A DNA stretch of 64,000 nucleotides from an uncultured Bacteroidota bacterium (lineage in GTDB: Bacteria; Bacteroidota; Bacteroidia; AKYH767-A; OLB10), in contig CAADHD010000016.1 of NCBI GenBank assembly GCA_900696575.1, forward strand, positions 1-64,000, in the 5' to 3' direction. This document shows, piece after piece, positions 24,761-33,789 of this stretch. Within the stretch, counting starts at the first letter, position 1. Each line of letters starts with the position of its first letter. The translations under genes and the position numbers were made by a program. The notes under the pieces are model-generated. The model made no database searches. It saw only the letters and a program-made list of their open reading frames with translations, and was not told where the DNA came from.

Positions 24761-24889
24761 ATGAAAAAACTACTCTTACTTGCTGCTGTCGGATGCTTCC
24801 TGTTTTCTTCCTGCTACAATTACCGTCATGGTCGTACCGGCTGGACTAAAGAAAACGTTAAATCAACAGAAAAAGTAAAGCCCTGCTGA
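24761..24889 (+). CDS. Small predicted lipoprotein (42 residues)
   Basis: ATG MKKLLLLAAVGCFLFSSCYNYRHGRTG..., stop TGA at 24887-24889. It has a lysine pair, a hydrophobic core and a lipobox FSSC (Cys18), giving a mature peptide of only 25 residues with basic and polar residues and a C-terminal cysteine. A terminator follows 27 bases later, which supports a real short transcript. No family recognised. Tiny lipoproteins of this form are common and poorly studied in Bacteroidota. Confidence 0.65.
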   Translation: MKKLLLLAAVGCFLFSSCYNYRHGRTGWTKENVKSTEKVKPC

Positions 24890-24916
24890 GTAAGCAAGGC
24901 CTTGTAAAAAACGTAA

Positions 24917-24946
24917 GGCTGTGGTTAATACACCACAGCCTTTTTT
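24917..24946 (+). terminator. Terminator after small lipoprotein
   Basis: GGCTGTGGT (24917-24925) pairs with ACCACAGCC (24932-24940), followed by six T. The right half is also the last codons of the converging T9SS gene. Confidence 0.85.
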
Positions 24947-26355
24947 ATTGCTTTATTTTTTCCATCAGAAAGTTGAACGGAATAAACTCCTGAAGAAAGA
25001 TCAGGGGTTTTTAATTTTATGTGAGGGTAATTCGGTACAACCATTTTGTTAAAAACCAATTTGCCTTCAGCGTTGATTATTTCCAGATTAAGCACATGGT
25101 TGGTAAAATGATTTATTTCAACCGTAATTGAATGTTGAAACGGATTGCCGACAAGGCTGAAGGAGTTGAACAATTGACTAAGCTCATTAATTCCGGTTAC
25201 AACAACGGTATCTGACGAATTCTGGCAACCGGTCGGGTCGGTAACAATAACATGATAACTGCCCGGAAAAACAGCGATGTAACAGTAATTGGTGGCCCCG
25301 GGAATCAAAGTACTTACGTTGTAATACCATTGATAAGTGTAATTGGAGTTAAACGTTGCGCAAATCGTATCACCGTTAATGGTAAGAACAGGAGCAGGAG
25401 GATTGGGATTCACCTGAATGAATCCCGGAATGGTTAATGAATCGCAGCCATTGCTATTGCAAGCTACGAGCGTTACATCATAACTGCCCGGCTGCGTATA
25501 ACATATTAAAGGATTCTGCTGTGTGCTTGAGTTGGGAAGCGCTCCCGGAAAATACCATTGCCAAGAAGCAGGATTGTTGGTTGACAGATCGGTAAACTGA
25601 ACACATGATTCTTCACAGAACGTCTGAATATTGGAAGTAAAATTCACCACCGGCAAAACAACATTCTGAACTCCTGTTACTTTAATTTCATCAATACCGA
25701 ATCCCGGATCATTAGCAGCAGTGGCTACCTGATTCACAAAACGGAATCCGAAACGCAGCGTTGTCTGATTGGCAAAAGACGGGAGTGTGATATTTTGCTG
25801 AGCCCAGCTACCATTGTTGTTGTAATTCGAAATGGGGTTGGTTATTTTAGTCCATGCACTGCCGCTGTTCAGGCTGTAATAAACCTCACCAAAAGAATTA
25901 TTACCTCCCTCGCAAATCCACCAGAAGGAGAGTGTAACAGTATCGTAACCGGATGTACTGATATCATTAGTCATTGCGGCAAAGTAGCGTTCGGCTGAAT
26001 TACAAATTCCATCAGCGGCCAGAAAACAACAATTGCTTACACCGCTGGCAATTGCGGCATCACTTACTGTATGAAGGTAGTAGCTGTTAGGATTTCCGGT
26101 AATGCCGGCCGGTTGCGATGGTGTGTTGGGGATGGTAAACGTAAACGGAAAGCCAAGACAGGTTACGGATCCGCTGCCTCCGCTGTATGCATTGTTTACT
26201 GTCCAGCTATTGTATCCTGATGAAGTGGAGTTTACATCAGTTGTATTTAGTGTGAAAGTGGAATTACCGGTTTCAAAATTTTCGCTGAAGAGTACCGTTT
26301 GCCCATTCACTAAAGTGGAAATGAGCATTAAAGAAAGCAGTAAATTTTTTTTCAT
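24925..26355 (-). CDS. Secreted T9SS protein with PKD domain
   Basis: 476 residues from the ATG at 26355, which begins a good signal peptide (MKKNLLLSLMLISTLVNGQ); the longer frame to 26409 is rejected. Residues ~20-215 look like a MAM/jelly-roll adhesion domain (LFSENFETGNSTF, VTLSFWWICEGG, GFGIDEIKVTGV). A PKD domain follows (VNFTSNIQTFCEESCVQFTD to GSYDVTLVACNSNGC), then an Ig-like module and a T9SS sorting domain (SLVGNPFQHSITVEI, SSGVYSVQLSDGK, KKAVVY). Many cysteines suggest disulfides. The ligand is unknown. Divergent from the DUF5686 gene with 47 bases between starts. Confidence 0.82.
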   Translation of the reverse strand: MKKNLLLSLMLISTLVNGQTVLFSENFETGNSTFTLNTTDVNSTSSGYNSWTVNNAYSGGSGSVTCLGFPFTFTIPNTPSQPAGITGNPNSYYLHTVSDAAIASGVSNCCFLAADGICNSAERYFAAMTNDISTSGYDTVTLSFWWICEGGNNSFGEVYYSLNSGSAWTKITNPISNYNNNGSWAQQNITLPSFANQTTLRFGFRFVNQVATAANDPGFGIDEIKVTGVQNVVLPVVNFTSNIQTFCEESCVQFTDLSTNNPASWQWYFPGALPNSSTQQNPLICYTQPGSYDVTLVACNSNGCDSLTIPGFIQVNPNPPAPVLTINGDTICATFNSNYTYQWYYNVSTLIPGATNYCYIAVFPGSYHVIVTDPTGCQNSSDTVVVTGINELSQLFNSFSLVGNPFQHSITVEINHFTNHVLNLEIINAEGKLVFNKMVVPNYPHIKLKTPDLSSGVYSVQLSDGKNKAIKKAVVY

Positions 26356-26402
26356 GAGATGAAGTTTAGAAATCAGGCTGCAAATTAGCTTTTTTTGCAA
26401 AA

Positions 26403-28883
26403 GTGTCAACCTCAGCCGTACATGATTTTTTTAACTTAAAAAAGTATTTCCTTTTCCTGTTGATCCTTTCGGTTTATCGGAATTCTGAAGCCAGAATCGT
26501 TTCGGGGTTGGTTACCAATGAGCAGGGTACTCCTTTAGCTTATGCCAGCGTATTTATTAAAGGAACCACCAATGGCACCACTTCCAATGCCGATGGGTTT
26601 TACCGTCTTTCTACCGGAAATGAAAGTTTTACAATAGTATTCAAATACATTGGATTTAAAACCAAGGAGGTTACCATTTCGGAAGGAAACAACGATCAGA
26701 CAGTAAATGCTGTGCTGCATCCTGAAACTTACTCATTGGGTGAAGTTGTTATCAAAGCAGGAGAAGATCCGGCCTATCCTGTTATGCGGAAAGCTATGGA
26801 AAAAAGAAAATTTTATCTGAATCAGGTGGAAGGATATTCCTGCTCAGCATACATAAAAGGAGTTCAGCGGTTGCTGGAATGGCCAGAAAAAATTTTCGGG
26901 CAGCCGGTATTGGTTGCTGCTTTTATTGATACCAATACCAAAATTATTTACCTGAGCGAATCGGTTTCCGAATTTAATTATCAACGTCCTGATAAGTATT
27001 TTGAAGAAATGATTTCATCCAAAGTAAGCGGCAACAGCCGCGGCTTCAGTTGGAACCGTGCCAGCGATTTGCAATTCAATTTTTATGAGGCTGTAATAAA
27101 AACCAATGTGGCACCGCGCGGACTCATTTCACCCCTTTCGCCTTCTGCTTTTTTTTACTACCGCTTCCGTCATGATGGAACCTTTGCCGAAAATGATGTT
27201 CTGGTTCATAAAATAGCAGTGTTCCCTAAAAGAAAAAATGATCCGGTTTTTTCAGGACATCTGTTTATTCAGGATGATACATGGCGTATTCATGGAGTTG
27301 ATTTAGTGGTTACCAAAGATGCTCAGCTTGAGTTTGTAGATACACTGCAATTGAAACAGGTATTTATTCCGGTAACGGATGAAATATGGCTGCCCGCTTC
27401 CAACAGTTTTTATTTTCATTTTGGTATTCTCGGATTTACCGGTAACGGAAATTTTACTGGAGTCTTTTCCGATTATAGAATCAACCCCTCTTTCAGCAAG
27501 AATACTTTCTCAGGTCAGAAGATGAAAGTGAATGAAGAATCCAATAAAAAAGATTCTGCTTACTGGGAGTCCGTCCGTCCGGTTCCGCTTACCGGAATTG
27601 AAATACGCGATTATGTTTTTAAAGACAGCCTTCAGGATGTGCGCAGGTCAAAACCATTTCTTGATTCTATTGACCGCGTAACCAATAAAATGACCATCGG
27701 AAAATTACTGCTTACCGGTTATGAATACCGGCAGCGGTACCGAAGGCTTACTTTCAATTTTTCTTCGCTCATTCAAAACATTCAATTCAATACTGTGGAA
27801 GGTTTTAATCTCGGCATGAGTTTCAAGGCCTCTAAGGTGATTGACACATTGCAATGGACCCGGGTCGAGGTTAATCCTTACGTTCAGTACAATTTTTCAG
27901 CAGAGAGTTTTTATTCTACTTTGCAAACGACATGGTATTACAACAGAAAGAAATTTTCATCAGTTTCTCTTGAAGGAGGAAGAAGATCATTTCAATTCAA
28001 CCCTGAAAATCCGGTCAATGTTTTTATCAATACCAATTACACCCTTTTTGACAGGAAGAATTACCTGAAAATTTATCAGGCTGATGTTGGAGGAGTAAAC
28101 TGGAAGTCTGAAATAATTAATGGCATCAATGCAGAAGCACGTGCACAATGGTCAAAACGAAGAACATTAGTGAATACCAGTGATTACTCATTCAGTAAGA
28201 GCGACAAACGCGATTTTACTTCCAATAATCCGCTTGACCCGCAGAATGATATTCCTGTTTTTCCCGATCATGATGCTTTTACGGCTTATGTGCATATTAT
28301 TTTAAAACCAGGGCAGGAATATATTGACCGTCCGTATTCTAAAATCATTACCGGGCAGAAATACCCAACTTTTACTTTGAATTTCAGGAAGGCTTTTACA
28401 ATTAATAATTCCGCTCCCGATTTTATGCATGCTGAGGTTGAAGTCAAACATACTATCGATGCAGGATTGCTGGGAGAAATGGAAGTTGACATGTCGGGTG
28501 GAAAGTTTTTCAATGCAGAAAAAATTTATTTCCCCGACTATCATCATTTCAACGGCAATCTAACTTTCTTCTCTGATTTTAATCTTCGCCACTTCAATCT
28601 GCTCGATTATTATTCGCACAGTACCTCTGATCGTTATATGGAAATTCATGCTGAGCATAAATTTAAAGGATTTCTGTTTAACAAAATACCGGGTTTGCGA
28701 AAGTTGAAATTAAATGAACATGCCGGTTTCCACTGGATGCATGTGCCTGATATGAATGACCATTACGAATTGAATTTCGGAGTTTCCAAGCTGGGTGTCG
28801 TTCGATTGGATTTTGTTATCGCCTTTGAGAAATCAAAAATCACACAGACCGGATTCCGGTTAGCGCTGGCCGGTATCGAGTGA
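26403..28883 (+). CDS. DUF5686 / CarboxypepD_reg-like outer-membrane protein
   Basis: 826 residues with a GTG start. A signal segment (residues ~10-30) is followed by a carboxypeptidase-regulatory-like domain (RIVSGLVTNEQGTPLAYASVFIKGT to LGEVVIKAGEDPAYPVM), a plug-type feature shared with SusC-like receptors. The remainder (residues ~110-826) is the DUF5686 region, a long predicted beta-barrel. Members are widespread in Bacteroidota and often annotated only as domain-containing proteins; the cargo is unknown. The N-terminus is tentative because no ATG precedes the hydrophobic segment. Confidence 0.8.
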   Translation: MSTSAVHDFFNLKKYFLFLLILSVYRNSEARIVSGLVTNEQGTPLAYASVFIKGTTNGTTSNADGFYRLSTGNESFTIVFKYIGFKTKEVTISEGNNDQTVNAVLHPETYSLGEVVIKAGEDPAYPVMRKAMEKRKFYLNQVEGYSCSAYIKGVQRLLEWPEKIFGQPVLVAAFIDTNTKIIYLSESVSEFNYQRPDKYFEEMISSKVSGNSRGFSWNRASDLQFNFYEAVIKTNVAPRGLISPLSPSAFFYYRFRHDGTFAENDVLVHKIAVFPKRKNDPVFSGHLFIQDDTWRIHGVDLVVTKDAQLEFVDTLQLKQVFIPVTDEIWLPASNSFYFHFGILGFTGNGNFTGVFSDYRINPSFSKNTFSGQKMKVNEESNKKDSAYWESVRPVPLTGIEIRDYVFKDSLQDVRRSKPFLDSIDRVTNKMTIGKLLLTGYEYRQRYRRLTFNFSSLIQNIQFNTVEGFNLGMSFKASKVIDTLQWTRVEVNPYVQYNFSAESFYSTLQTTWYYNRKKFSSVSLEGGRRSFQFNPENPVNVFINTNYTLFDRKNYLKIYQADVGGVNWKSEIINGINAEARAQWSKRRTLVNTSDYSFSKSDKRDFTSNNPLDPQNDIPVFPDHDAFTAYVHIILKPGQEYIDRPYSKIITGQKYPTFTLNFRKAFTINNSAPDFMHAEVEVKHTIDAGLLGEMEVDMSGGKFFNAEKIYFPDYHHFNGNLTFFSDFNLRHFNLLDYYSHSTSDRYMEIHAEHKFKGFLFNKIPGLRKLKLNEHAGFHWMHVPDMNDHYELNFGVSKLGVVRLDFVIAFEKSKITQTGFRLALAGIE

Positions 28884-28945
28884 AATTTATTTTTAAGCAG
28901 GTAAGCAGGGAATTGGAGAGTTAGTTTACATTTTTGCAAGGTTAA

Positions 28946-29683
28946 ATGAAATCAGAAAGCAAACCTGTTTACGGAGTTAATCCGGTGGTGGAAGCCATTC
29001 GTGCCGGAAAAGAAGTGGAGCGACTTTTTATCGAACGTCAATCGCGCAGTGACGGTATCCGAAGACTGAAAGAACTGTTAAAGGAAAAAGGAATTACATG
29101 GACGGATGTTCCCGAAGAAAAACTCCGCAGGCTTGCCGGGTCCAATCATCAGGGTGTCGTTTGTTTTCTTTCTGAAATTGAATACCAGAAAACCGAAAAT
29201 TTGCTTCCCGCGGTTTTCGAATCGGGCAACGTTCCGTTGATTCTTATTCTTGACCAGATAACCGATGTACGAAATCTCGGAGCGATTGCACGTACAGCCT
29301 GTTGCATGGGGGTGGATTTTATCATAGTGCCTGCTAAAGGAAGTGCTATGATTAATGCCGATGCCATAAAAGCTTCGGCCGGGGCCTTGCATCATATTCA
29401 TATTGTACGCGAGAGTAATCTCGCCAAAACCATTCAGTTCTTAAAAGATTCCGGAGTTACCATTGCCGGCTGCACAGAGAAAGCTGCTGAACTTGTTTCC
29501 GCTTTTGATTTTACAGTTCCCTGCGCTTTGATTTTAGGTTCAGAAGAAAAGGGAATCGAGCCGGAATTGCTCAGACGATGCGATGCATTGGTTAAAATTC
29601 CGATGCCTGGCAAGGTAGCTTCACTTAATGTATCGGCAGCGGCAGGAATGGTTTTGTATGAAGCCATGCGACAACGTATGTAA
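28946..29683 (+). CDS. rlmB: 23S rRNA (guanosine-2'-O)-methyltransferase RlmB-type
   Basis: 245 residues, SpoU/TrmH family. An N-terminal L30e-like substrate domain (YGVNPVVEAIRAGKEVERLFIERQ) is followed by the knotted SPOUT domain with motif 1 LDQITDVRNLGAIARTA, motif 2 ALILGSEEKGI and motif 3 KIPMPGKVASLNVSAAAG. It 2'-O-methylates a guanosine of 23S rRNA (G2251 in E. coli) with SAM. The length and N-terminal domain favour RlmB over other SpoU proteins. The next gene begins 31 bases downstream with its own promoter box. Confidence 0.9.
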   Translation: MKSESKPVYGVNPVVEAIRAGKEVERLFIERQSRSDGIRRLKELLKEKGITWTDVPEEKLRRLAGSNHQGVVCFLSEIEYQKTENLLPAVFESGNVPLILILDQITDVRNLGAIARTACCMGVDFIIVPAKGSAMINADAIKASAGALHHIHIVRESNLAKTIQFLKDSGVTIAGCTEKAAELVSAFDFTVPCALILGSEEKGIEPELLRRCDALVKIPMPGKVASLNVSAAAGMVLYEAMRQRM

Positions 29684-29697
29684 TCATACTTCATAAG

Positions 29698-29705
29698 TAA
29701 TTTTG
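29698..29705 (+). promoter_or_regulatory. -7 box TAATTTTG before hypothetical gene
   Basis: Exact match, nine bases before the ATG at 29715: the same spacing as the crtZ box, and evidence against the TTG at 29703 as start. Confidence 0.5.
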
Positions 29706-29714
29706 CCATTGATT

Positions 29715-30281
29715 ATGCAGGATATCGAACCTTTCTATGCCTGGCGCGATTTGTACATAGCTGCTGAAGATGAGTTCTCCCCTTTTTTTGGAAGGGAGTA
29801 CAGCGAATTTGTTTATACCCATACCATTTACAACTATTACATCCATCCGCAGTGGGATGACTTCGGAAGCAATACGCTTTACACCAAAATTCTTTTTGTT
29901 GATTATGAAAGAAAATTTACAGTAATGGAGTTTATTGGTGAATGGAACGATGCCATCAATAACGACATCATGATGCTTAAACGCGATGTAATTGATGAAA
30001 TGCTGTTGCGGGGAATCAGGCATTTTATTTTAATCGGTGAAAACGTGCTTAACTTTCATCCATCGGATGATTGCTATTACAGCGAGTGGCAGGATGATAC
30101 AGATGACGGCTGGATTACGGCTATTAATTTCAGGGTGCATGTTCTTCAAGAGTTTTCAAAAATCAATATTGATTCATTTTTAGTTACCGGAGGAGAACTT
30201 AATTCTCTCAATTGGCGGAATTATAGCCCCGTGCAGTTGTTTGATAAAGTGGATTCACTTATTCGCAGAAGGCTCGGATAG
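29715..30281 (+). CDS. Conserved-looking hypothetical protein (188 residues)
   Basis: A soluble, acidic, aromatic-rich protein (many Tyr, Trp, Asp and Glu) beginning MQDIEPFYAWRDLYIAAED. No signal peptide or membrane helix. It contains RGIRHFILIGENVLNFHPSDDCYYSEW and a C-terminal basic tail RRRLG. I do not recognise a family with assigned function. It sits between rlmB and an RlpA-family gene, has its own promoter-like box, and looks like a real gene from length, codon use and spacing. Confidence 0.7.
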   Translation: MQDIEPFYAWRDLYIAAEDEFSPFFGREYSEFVYTHTIYNYYIHPQWDDFGSNTLYTKILFVDYERKFTVMEFIGEWNDAINNDIMMLKRDVIDEMLLRGIRHFILIGENVLNFHPSDDCYYSEWQDDTDDGWITAINFRVHVLQEFSKINIDSFLVTGGELNSLNWRNYSPVQLFDKVDSLIRRRLG

Positions 30282-30363
30282 TTGAAAACGCTTTGAAAAA
30301 AAATTAACGTTCATTATTTAATTATGAATAGGCAGGTTATTTTTAGGCTATGGATATAACCAG

Positions 30364-31032
30364 ATGCGGAAATTTTTAGTCATTGTACTTTTTGTAATTC
30401 CGGAATCATGGTATGACCCGCCCAGGTACCGTGCCGAAGGAATGGCTTCATTTTATGCTTTTGAGTTTCACGGCAACCAAACTGCCAGCGGTGAACTATT
30501 CGATCTTGCTGATTTTACGGCAGCACACCGTACCTTACCCTTCGGCACTTATATTAAAGTGAAAAGTAAAGAAACGGATGAAAGCATTGTGGTAAGAATA
30601 AATGACCGCGGACCTTTTGCCAAAGGTCGGATTATTGATTTGTCGGAAGCATCAGCAAGAGTAATCGGCAGTTATCACATTGGTGTAATTCCTGTCTCGC
30701 TTGAAGAAGTAAGAGTATTAGAACCTGATGAAGAAACCGACAGTCTTTACAGAAACACAAGAGTGATGGATTGCCTTGGTAATCCTGATACGCTGTACAA
30801 ATACAGTTTATCTATTTGGTCAACAAAGTACCTTGCCCATGCACTCTACATAGCCAACGATCTTTACCTGAAAGAAGATTTCGATAAAATTTATATCTGC
30901 AACCGCACTGCCTCCCGTAACAAACGGTTCTATCTTGTTATTTCCGGCATTGAATCACGCAAAAAGCTCGATGAATACAGGAGTTATTTTAATAGTAAAG
31001 GTTTCATTCGTGTAGAAGCCTATCCGGGCTAA
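30364..31032 (+). CDS. rlpA: RlpA-family septal ring protein (DPBB plus SPOR-like domain)
   Basis: 222 residues. A short hydrophobic N-terminus (MRKFLVIVLFVIPESW) is a weak signal peptide with no obvious lipobox. Residues ~25-120 are the double-psi beta-barrel: GMASFYAFEFHGNQTASGELFD, AAHRTLPFGTYIKV and VVRINDRGPFAKGRIIDLSEASA, with the family's catalytic-site aspartate. Residues ~145-222 resemble a SPOR domain, which binds denuded glycan at division septa. In some bacteria RlpA is a lytic transglycosylase; in others it only binds. It is transcribed toward mdh but separated from it by a mdh promoter-like element. Confidence 0.87.
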   Translation: MRKFLVIVLFVIPESWYDPPRYRAEGMASFYAFEFHGNQTASGELFDLADFTAAHRTLPFGTYIKVKSKETDESIVVRINDRGPFAKGRIIDLSEASARVIGSYHIGVIPVSLEEVRVLEPDEETDSLYRNTRVMDCLGNPDTLYKYSLSIWSTKYLAHALYIANDLYLKEDFDKIYICNRTASRNKRFYLVISGIESRKKLDEYRSYFNSKGFIRVEAYPG

Positions 31033-31118
31033 AAACCTTGTTTTTTCCGAACATTTGAAGGCATTTGCTCAGGTTGCTGAAAGTCATAAAATTTTAAGAT
31101 GAAATGCCCGGAAGCAAC

Positions 31119-31148
31119 TTGAAATTTTAATCAACTGGTATAAATTAG
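31119..31148 (+). promoter_or_regulatory. Likely mdh promoter TTG-N19-TAAATTAG
   Basis: TTG at 31119-31121, then 19 bases, then TAAATTAG (one mismatch to TAnnTTTG) at 31141-31148, 30 bases before the mdh ATG. Confidence 0.5.
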
Positions 31149-31178
31149 CAGCCTTGAATTTTTAAACCCCACACGAAA

Positions 31179-32123
31179 ATGAAAGTTACAGTTGTAGGCG
31201 CAGGAAATGTAGGCGCCACTTGTGCCAATGTGATAGCACACCGCGAACTATGCAATGAAGTAATACTGCTTGACATTAAAGAGGGAATTGCCGAAGGGAA
31301 ATCCCTTGACATCTGGCAGACCTCTCCTATCAATCTTTATGACACCCGGTTAAGAGGAGTTACCAACGATTATGCTGCAACAGCAGGATCGGAAGTGGTA
31401 GTAATTACCAGTGGGCTTCCGCGCAAACCCGGTATGAGCCGCGATGATTTAATTGCTACCAATGCAGGTATAGTGCGTAGTGTTACCGAGAATATCGTAA
31501 AACATTCGCCTGACACCATTATAGTAGTTGTAAGCAACCCATTAGATGTAATGACCTACTGCGCTTACCTTACTTCAGGATTGGATTCCACGCGTGTGTT
31601 CGGTATGGCCGGCATTCTTGATACTGCCCGTTATCGTGCATTTTTAGCGGAAGCATTGAATGTGTCTCCTAAGGACATTCAGGCAGTACTGATGGGCGGG
31701 CATGGAGATACCATGGTTCCGCTTCCGAGATATACTACGGTTTCAGGCATTCCTGTTACAGAATTGATTTCAAAAGATAAACTGGATGCCATCATCAAAC
31801 GCACTACTGTTGGCGGTGGAGAATTGGTAAACCTGATGGGTACCTCCGCATGGTATGCACCGGGTGCTGCTGCCGCACAAATGGTGGAAGCTATTCTGCG
31901 TGATCAGAAAAGAATTTTCCCCTGCTGCGCATGGTTGCAAGGTGAGTATGGTTTGAAAGATGTTTATCTGGGGGTTCCGGTTAAAATCGGCAGAAAGGGA
32001 ATTGAGCAAATTATAGAACTGAAATTGAATAAGGAAGAAATGGAATTGGTTAATAATTCATCTGCTGCCGTTAAAGAAGTGATGAATGTGCTTGATAATA
32101 TGAATGCGGCTGCTTTGAAATAA
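31179..32123 (+). CDS. mdh: Malate dehydrogenase (LDH-like type)
   Basis: 314 residues. NAD-binding MKVTVVGAGNVGATCANVIA, strand-2 aspartate LLDIKEG, substrate-loop arginines in SGLPRKPGMSRDDLI, VSNPLDVMTY, and the catalytic site MGGHGDTMVPLPRYTTVSG with the His-Asp relay. The Arg in the mobile loop and the sequence type place it with the tricarboxylic-acid-cycle malate dehydrogenases that resemble lactate dehydrogenase. It oxidises malate to oxaloacetate in the cytoplasm. It is its own transcription unit, with a promoter-like element upstream and a hairpin downstream. Confidence 0.95.
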   Translation: MKVTVVGAGNVGATCANVIAHRELCNEVILLDIKEGIAEGKSLDIWQTSPINLYDTRLRGVTNDYAATAGSEVVVITSGLPRKPGMSRDDLIATNAGIVRSVTENIVKHSPDTIIVVVSNPLDVMTYCAYLTSGLDSTRVFGMAGILDTARYRAFLAEALNVSPKDIQAVLMGGHGDTMVPLPRYTTVSGIPVTELISKDKLDAIIKRTTVGGGELVNLMGTSAWYAPGAAAAQMVEAILRDQKRIFPCCAWLQGEYGLKDVYLGVPVKIGRKGIEQIIELKLNKEEMELVNNSSAAVKEVMNVLDNMNAAALK

Positions 32124-32142
32124 AAAATCCTGAATCAGGATT
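32122..32142. terminator. Small bidirectional terminator between mdh and the kinase gene
   Basis: Inverted repeat AATCCTGA/TCAGGATT at 32126-32142, preceded by six A (T-run on the minus strand). It overlaps the last codons of the converging histidine kinase gene. Confidence 0.5.
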
Positions 32143-33772
32143 CTTTCCACAGGGCATTTTTTAAAACTTTCTCTTTCAGAATATCCGGAGTAAATGGTTT
32201 CATCATGTAATCGTTCATTCCTGAACTGAAGCATTCATCAATTCTTTCTTTGGTTACGCTGGCTGTCATAGCGCAAATACGGATTTTGTTTTTTGGCGAT
32301 CCGAGATCATTACGTATAAATCGAGTAGTCTCAAAGCCATCTATATCCGGCAATTGAATATCCATCAGAATCATGCTGTAGTCATGTGCAGATACCAGCT
32401 CAATGGCCTTGCGCCCGCAATCGGCAATGTCAACAACAATTCCTTCAAACAAATCCATCAGTGTATCAACCGCTACCATTTGGTTGTATTCATTATCTTC
32501 TACCAATAAGATCCTTTTTCCTTTAAGGTCAGTTGCGCTTTCACTTTCATCTACATTGGCTTCAACAGGTTTGTCGGCTTCTACATAGTCAATAGTAAAA
32601 TAAAAATCAGAACCTTCACCGGGTTTGCTGCTTACATTTAATTCTCCGCCATGCATTTCTACCAATTGTTTCGAAATAGTTAACCCCAATCCTGTACCGC
32701 CAAACTTCCTGGTAGTGTCAGAAGAAGCCTGCCCGAAACTTTCGAAAATTTTATCAATCCTGTCAGCAGGAATACCGATGCCCGTGTCTTTAATACTGAA
32801 CTTAATAGATTTTTTTCTTTCGTCAGATTTCACAACGGAGAGAGAAATAGTAACCCCGCCTTTTTCAGTAAACTTAATGGCATTACCCGCCAGATTCATC
32901 AGTATCTGTGAAATGCGTGTTTCATCGCCAATAACATATTCCGGAACATCTTTTCCGATTTCCTGATTAATATAAATTTTTTTCTCTTCCGCTTTTAAGC
33001 TTAGAATCGTATGGGTATTCTGAACAGCAATATGAAGCGGAAACGGAACTTTTTCTAATTCCATTTTTCCGGCTTCAAGTTTTGCGAGATCAAGAATATC
33101 GTTAATGATGACCAGCAGGTTAGCACCGCTTTTTTTGATTACTCCCAGGTATTTAAACTGTAATTCATTCAGCGGAGATTTTACAAGCAGGTTCGTAAGT
33201 CCAACAATGGCATTCATGGGCGTACGGATTTCATGACTCATATTGGCAAGAAACTGATCGCGGAATTTTTGTGTTTGCCGCAGTTCTTCCAAAGTGGCAT
33301 TCAATTCAGCCGTACGTTCATCCACTAACCTTTGCAAACGCTCTTCGCGGGTTCTGGCTTCCAGCAGTGCTGCTTCATTGCTGGTGCGCAGCCGCTGAAA
33401 GTTGATACGAAAAATATTAAAAACCAAACGCGGATAAACTATGGCAAGGCTGTAAAAATCTTCTTTATTGATTTCAACGGTTTCTAAATCGGTAATAGCA
33501 ATAGTGGTGGCGGTAGCAGTACCTTCGGCTAAAATGCTTTCGCCCATAATGGTGAGAGGCCCAAGCTCGGCCAGCAGAATATCTTCATTGTAAATGCCGA
33601 CTTTCCCATTTTTAATAATATAAAGTGCATCAGGAACGGTGCCTTTTTTAATCAGTATAGACCCTTTTGAATATGTTCTGCAAACAGCCTTTTCAAGTAT
33701 TTCATCCGTAACTTTTTTCTCGAAATGCAGAAACAAATCGCAGCCGTATAATTTATGGTCGGTTATTTCCAT
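32135..33772 (-). CDS. Soluble hybrid histidine kinase with N-terminal cNMP-binding-like domain and receiver
   Basis: 545 residues and no membrane segment. Residues ~10-135: cyclic-nucleotide-binding fold (YSKGSILIKKGTVPDALYIIKNGKVGIY), but the phosphate-binding cassette reads MGESILAEGTATATTIAI and lacks the usual arginine. A coiled coil (~140-170) leads to the H box FLANMSHEIRTPMNAIVGL, N box LMNLAGNAIKFTE, G1 IKDTGIGIP and G2 FGGTGLGLTIS. A receiver domain from ~residue 415 has LVEDNEYNQ, the phospho-acceptor MILMDIQLPDIDGF and the lysine MMKPFTP. So it is a phosphorelay sensor of cytoplasmic signals. It follows the HD-protein gene by 17 bases and is probably co-transcribed with it. Confidence 0.9.
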   Translation of the reverse strand: MEITDHKLYGCDLFLHFEKKVTDEILEKAVCRTYSKGSILIKKGTVPDALYIIKNGKVGIYNEDILLAELGPLTIMGESILAEGTATATTIAITDLETVEINKEDFYSLAIVYPRLVFNIFRINFQRLRTSNEAALLEARTREERLQRLVDERTAELNATLEELRQTQKFRDQFLANMSHEIRTPMNAIVGLTNLLVKSPLNELQFKYLGVIKKSGANLLVIINDILDLAKLEAGKMELEKVPFPLHIAVQNTHTILSLKAEEKKIYINQEIGKDVPEYVIGDETRISQILMNLAGNAIKFTEKGGVTISLSVVKSDERKKSIKFSIKDTGIGIPADRIDKIFESFGQASSDTTRKFGGTGLGLTISKQLVEMHGGELNVSSKPGEGSDFYFTIDYVEADKPVEANVDESESATDLKGKRILLVEDNEYNQMVAVDTLMDLFEGIVVDIADCGRKAIELVSAHDYSMILMDIQLPDIDGFETTRFIRNDLGSPKNKIRICAMTASVTKERIDECFSSGMNDYMMKPFTPDILKEKVLKNALWKES

Positions 33773-33789
33773 GGGTGCAGGTATAGATA

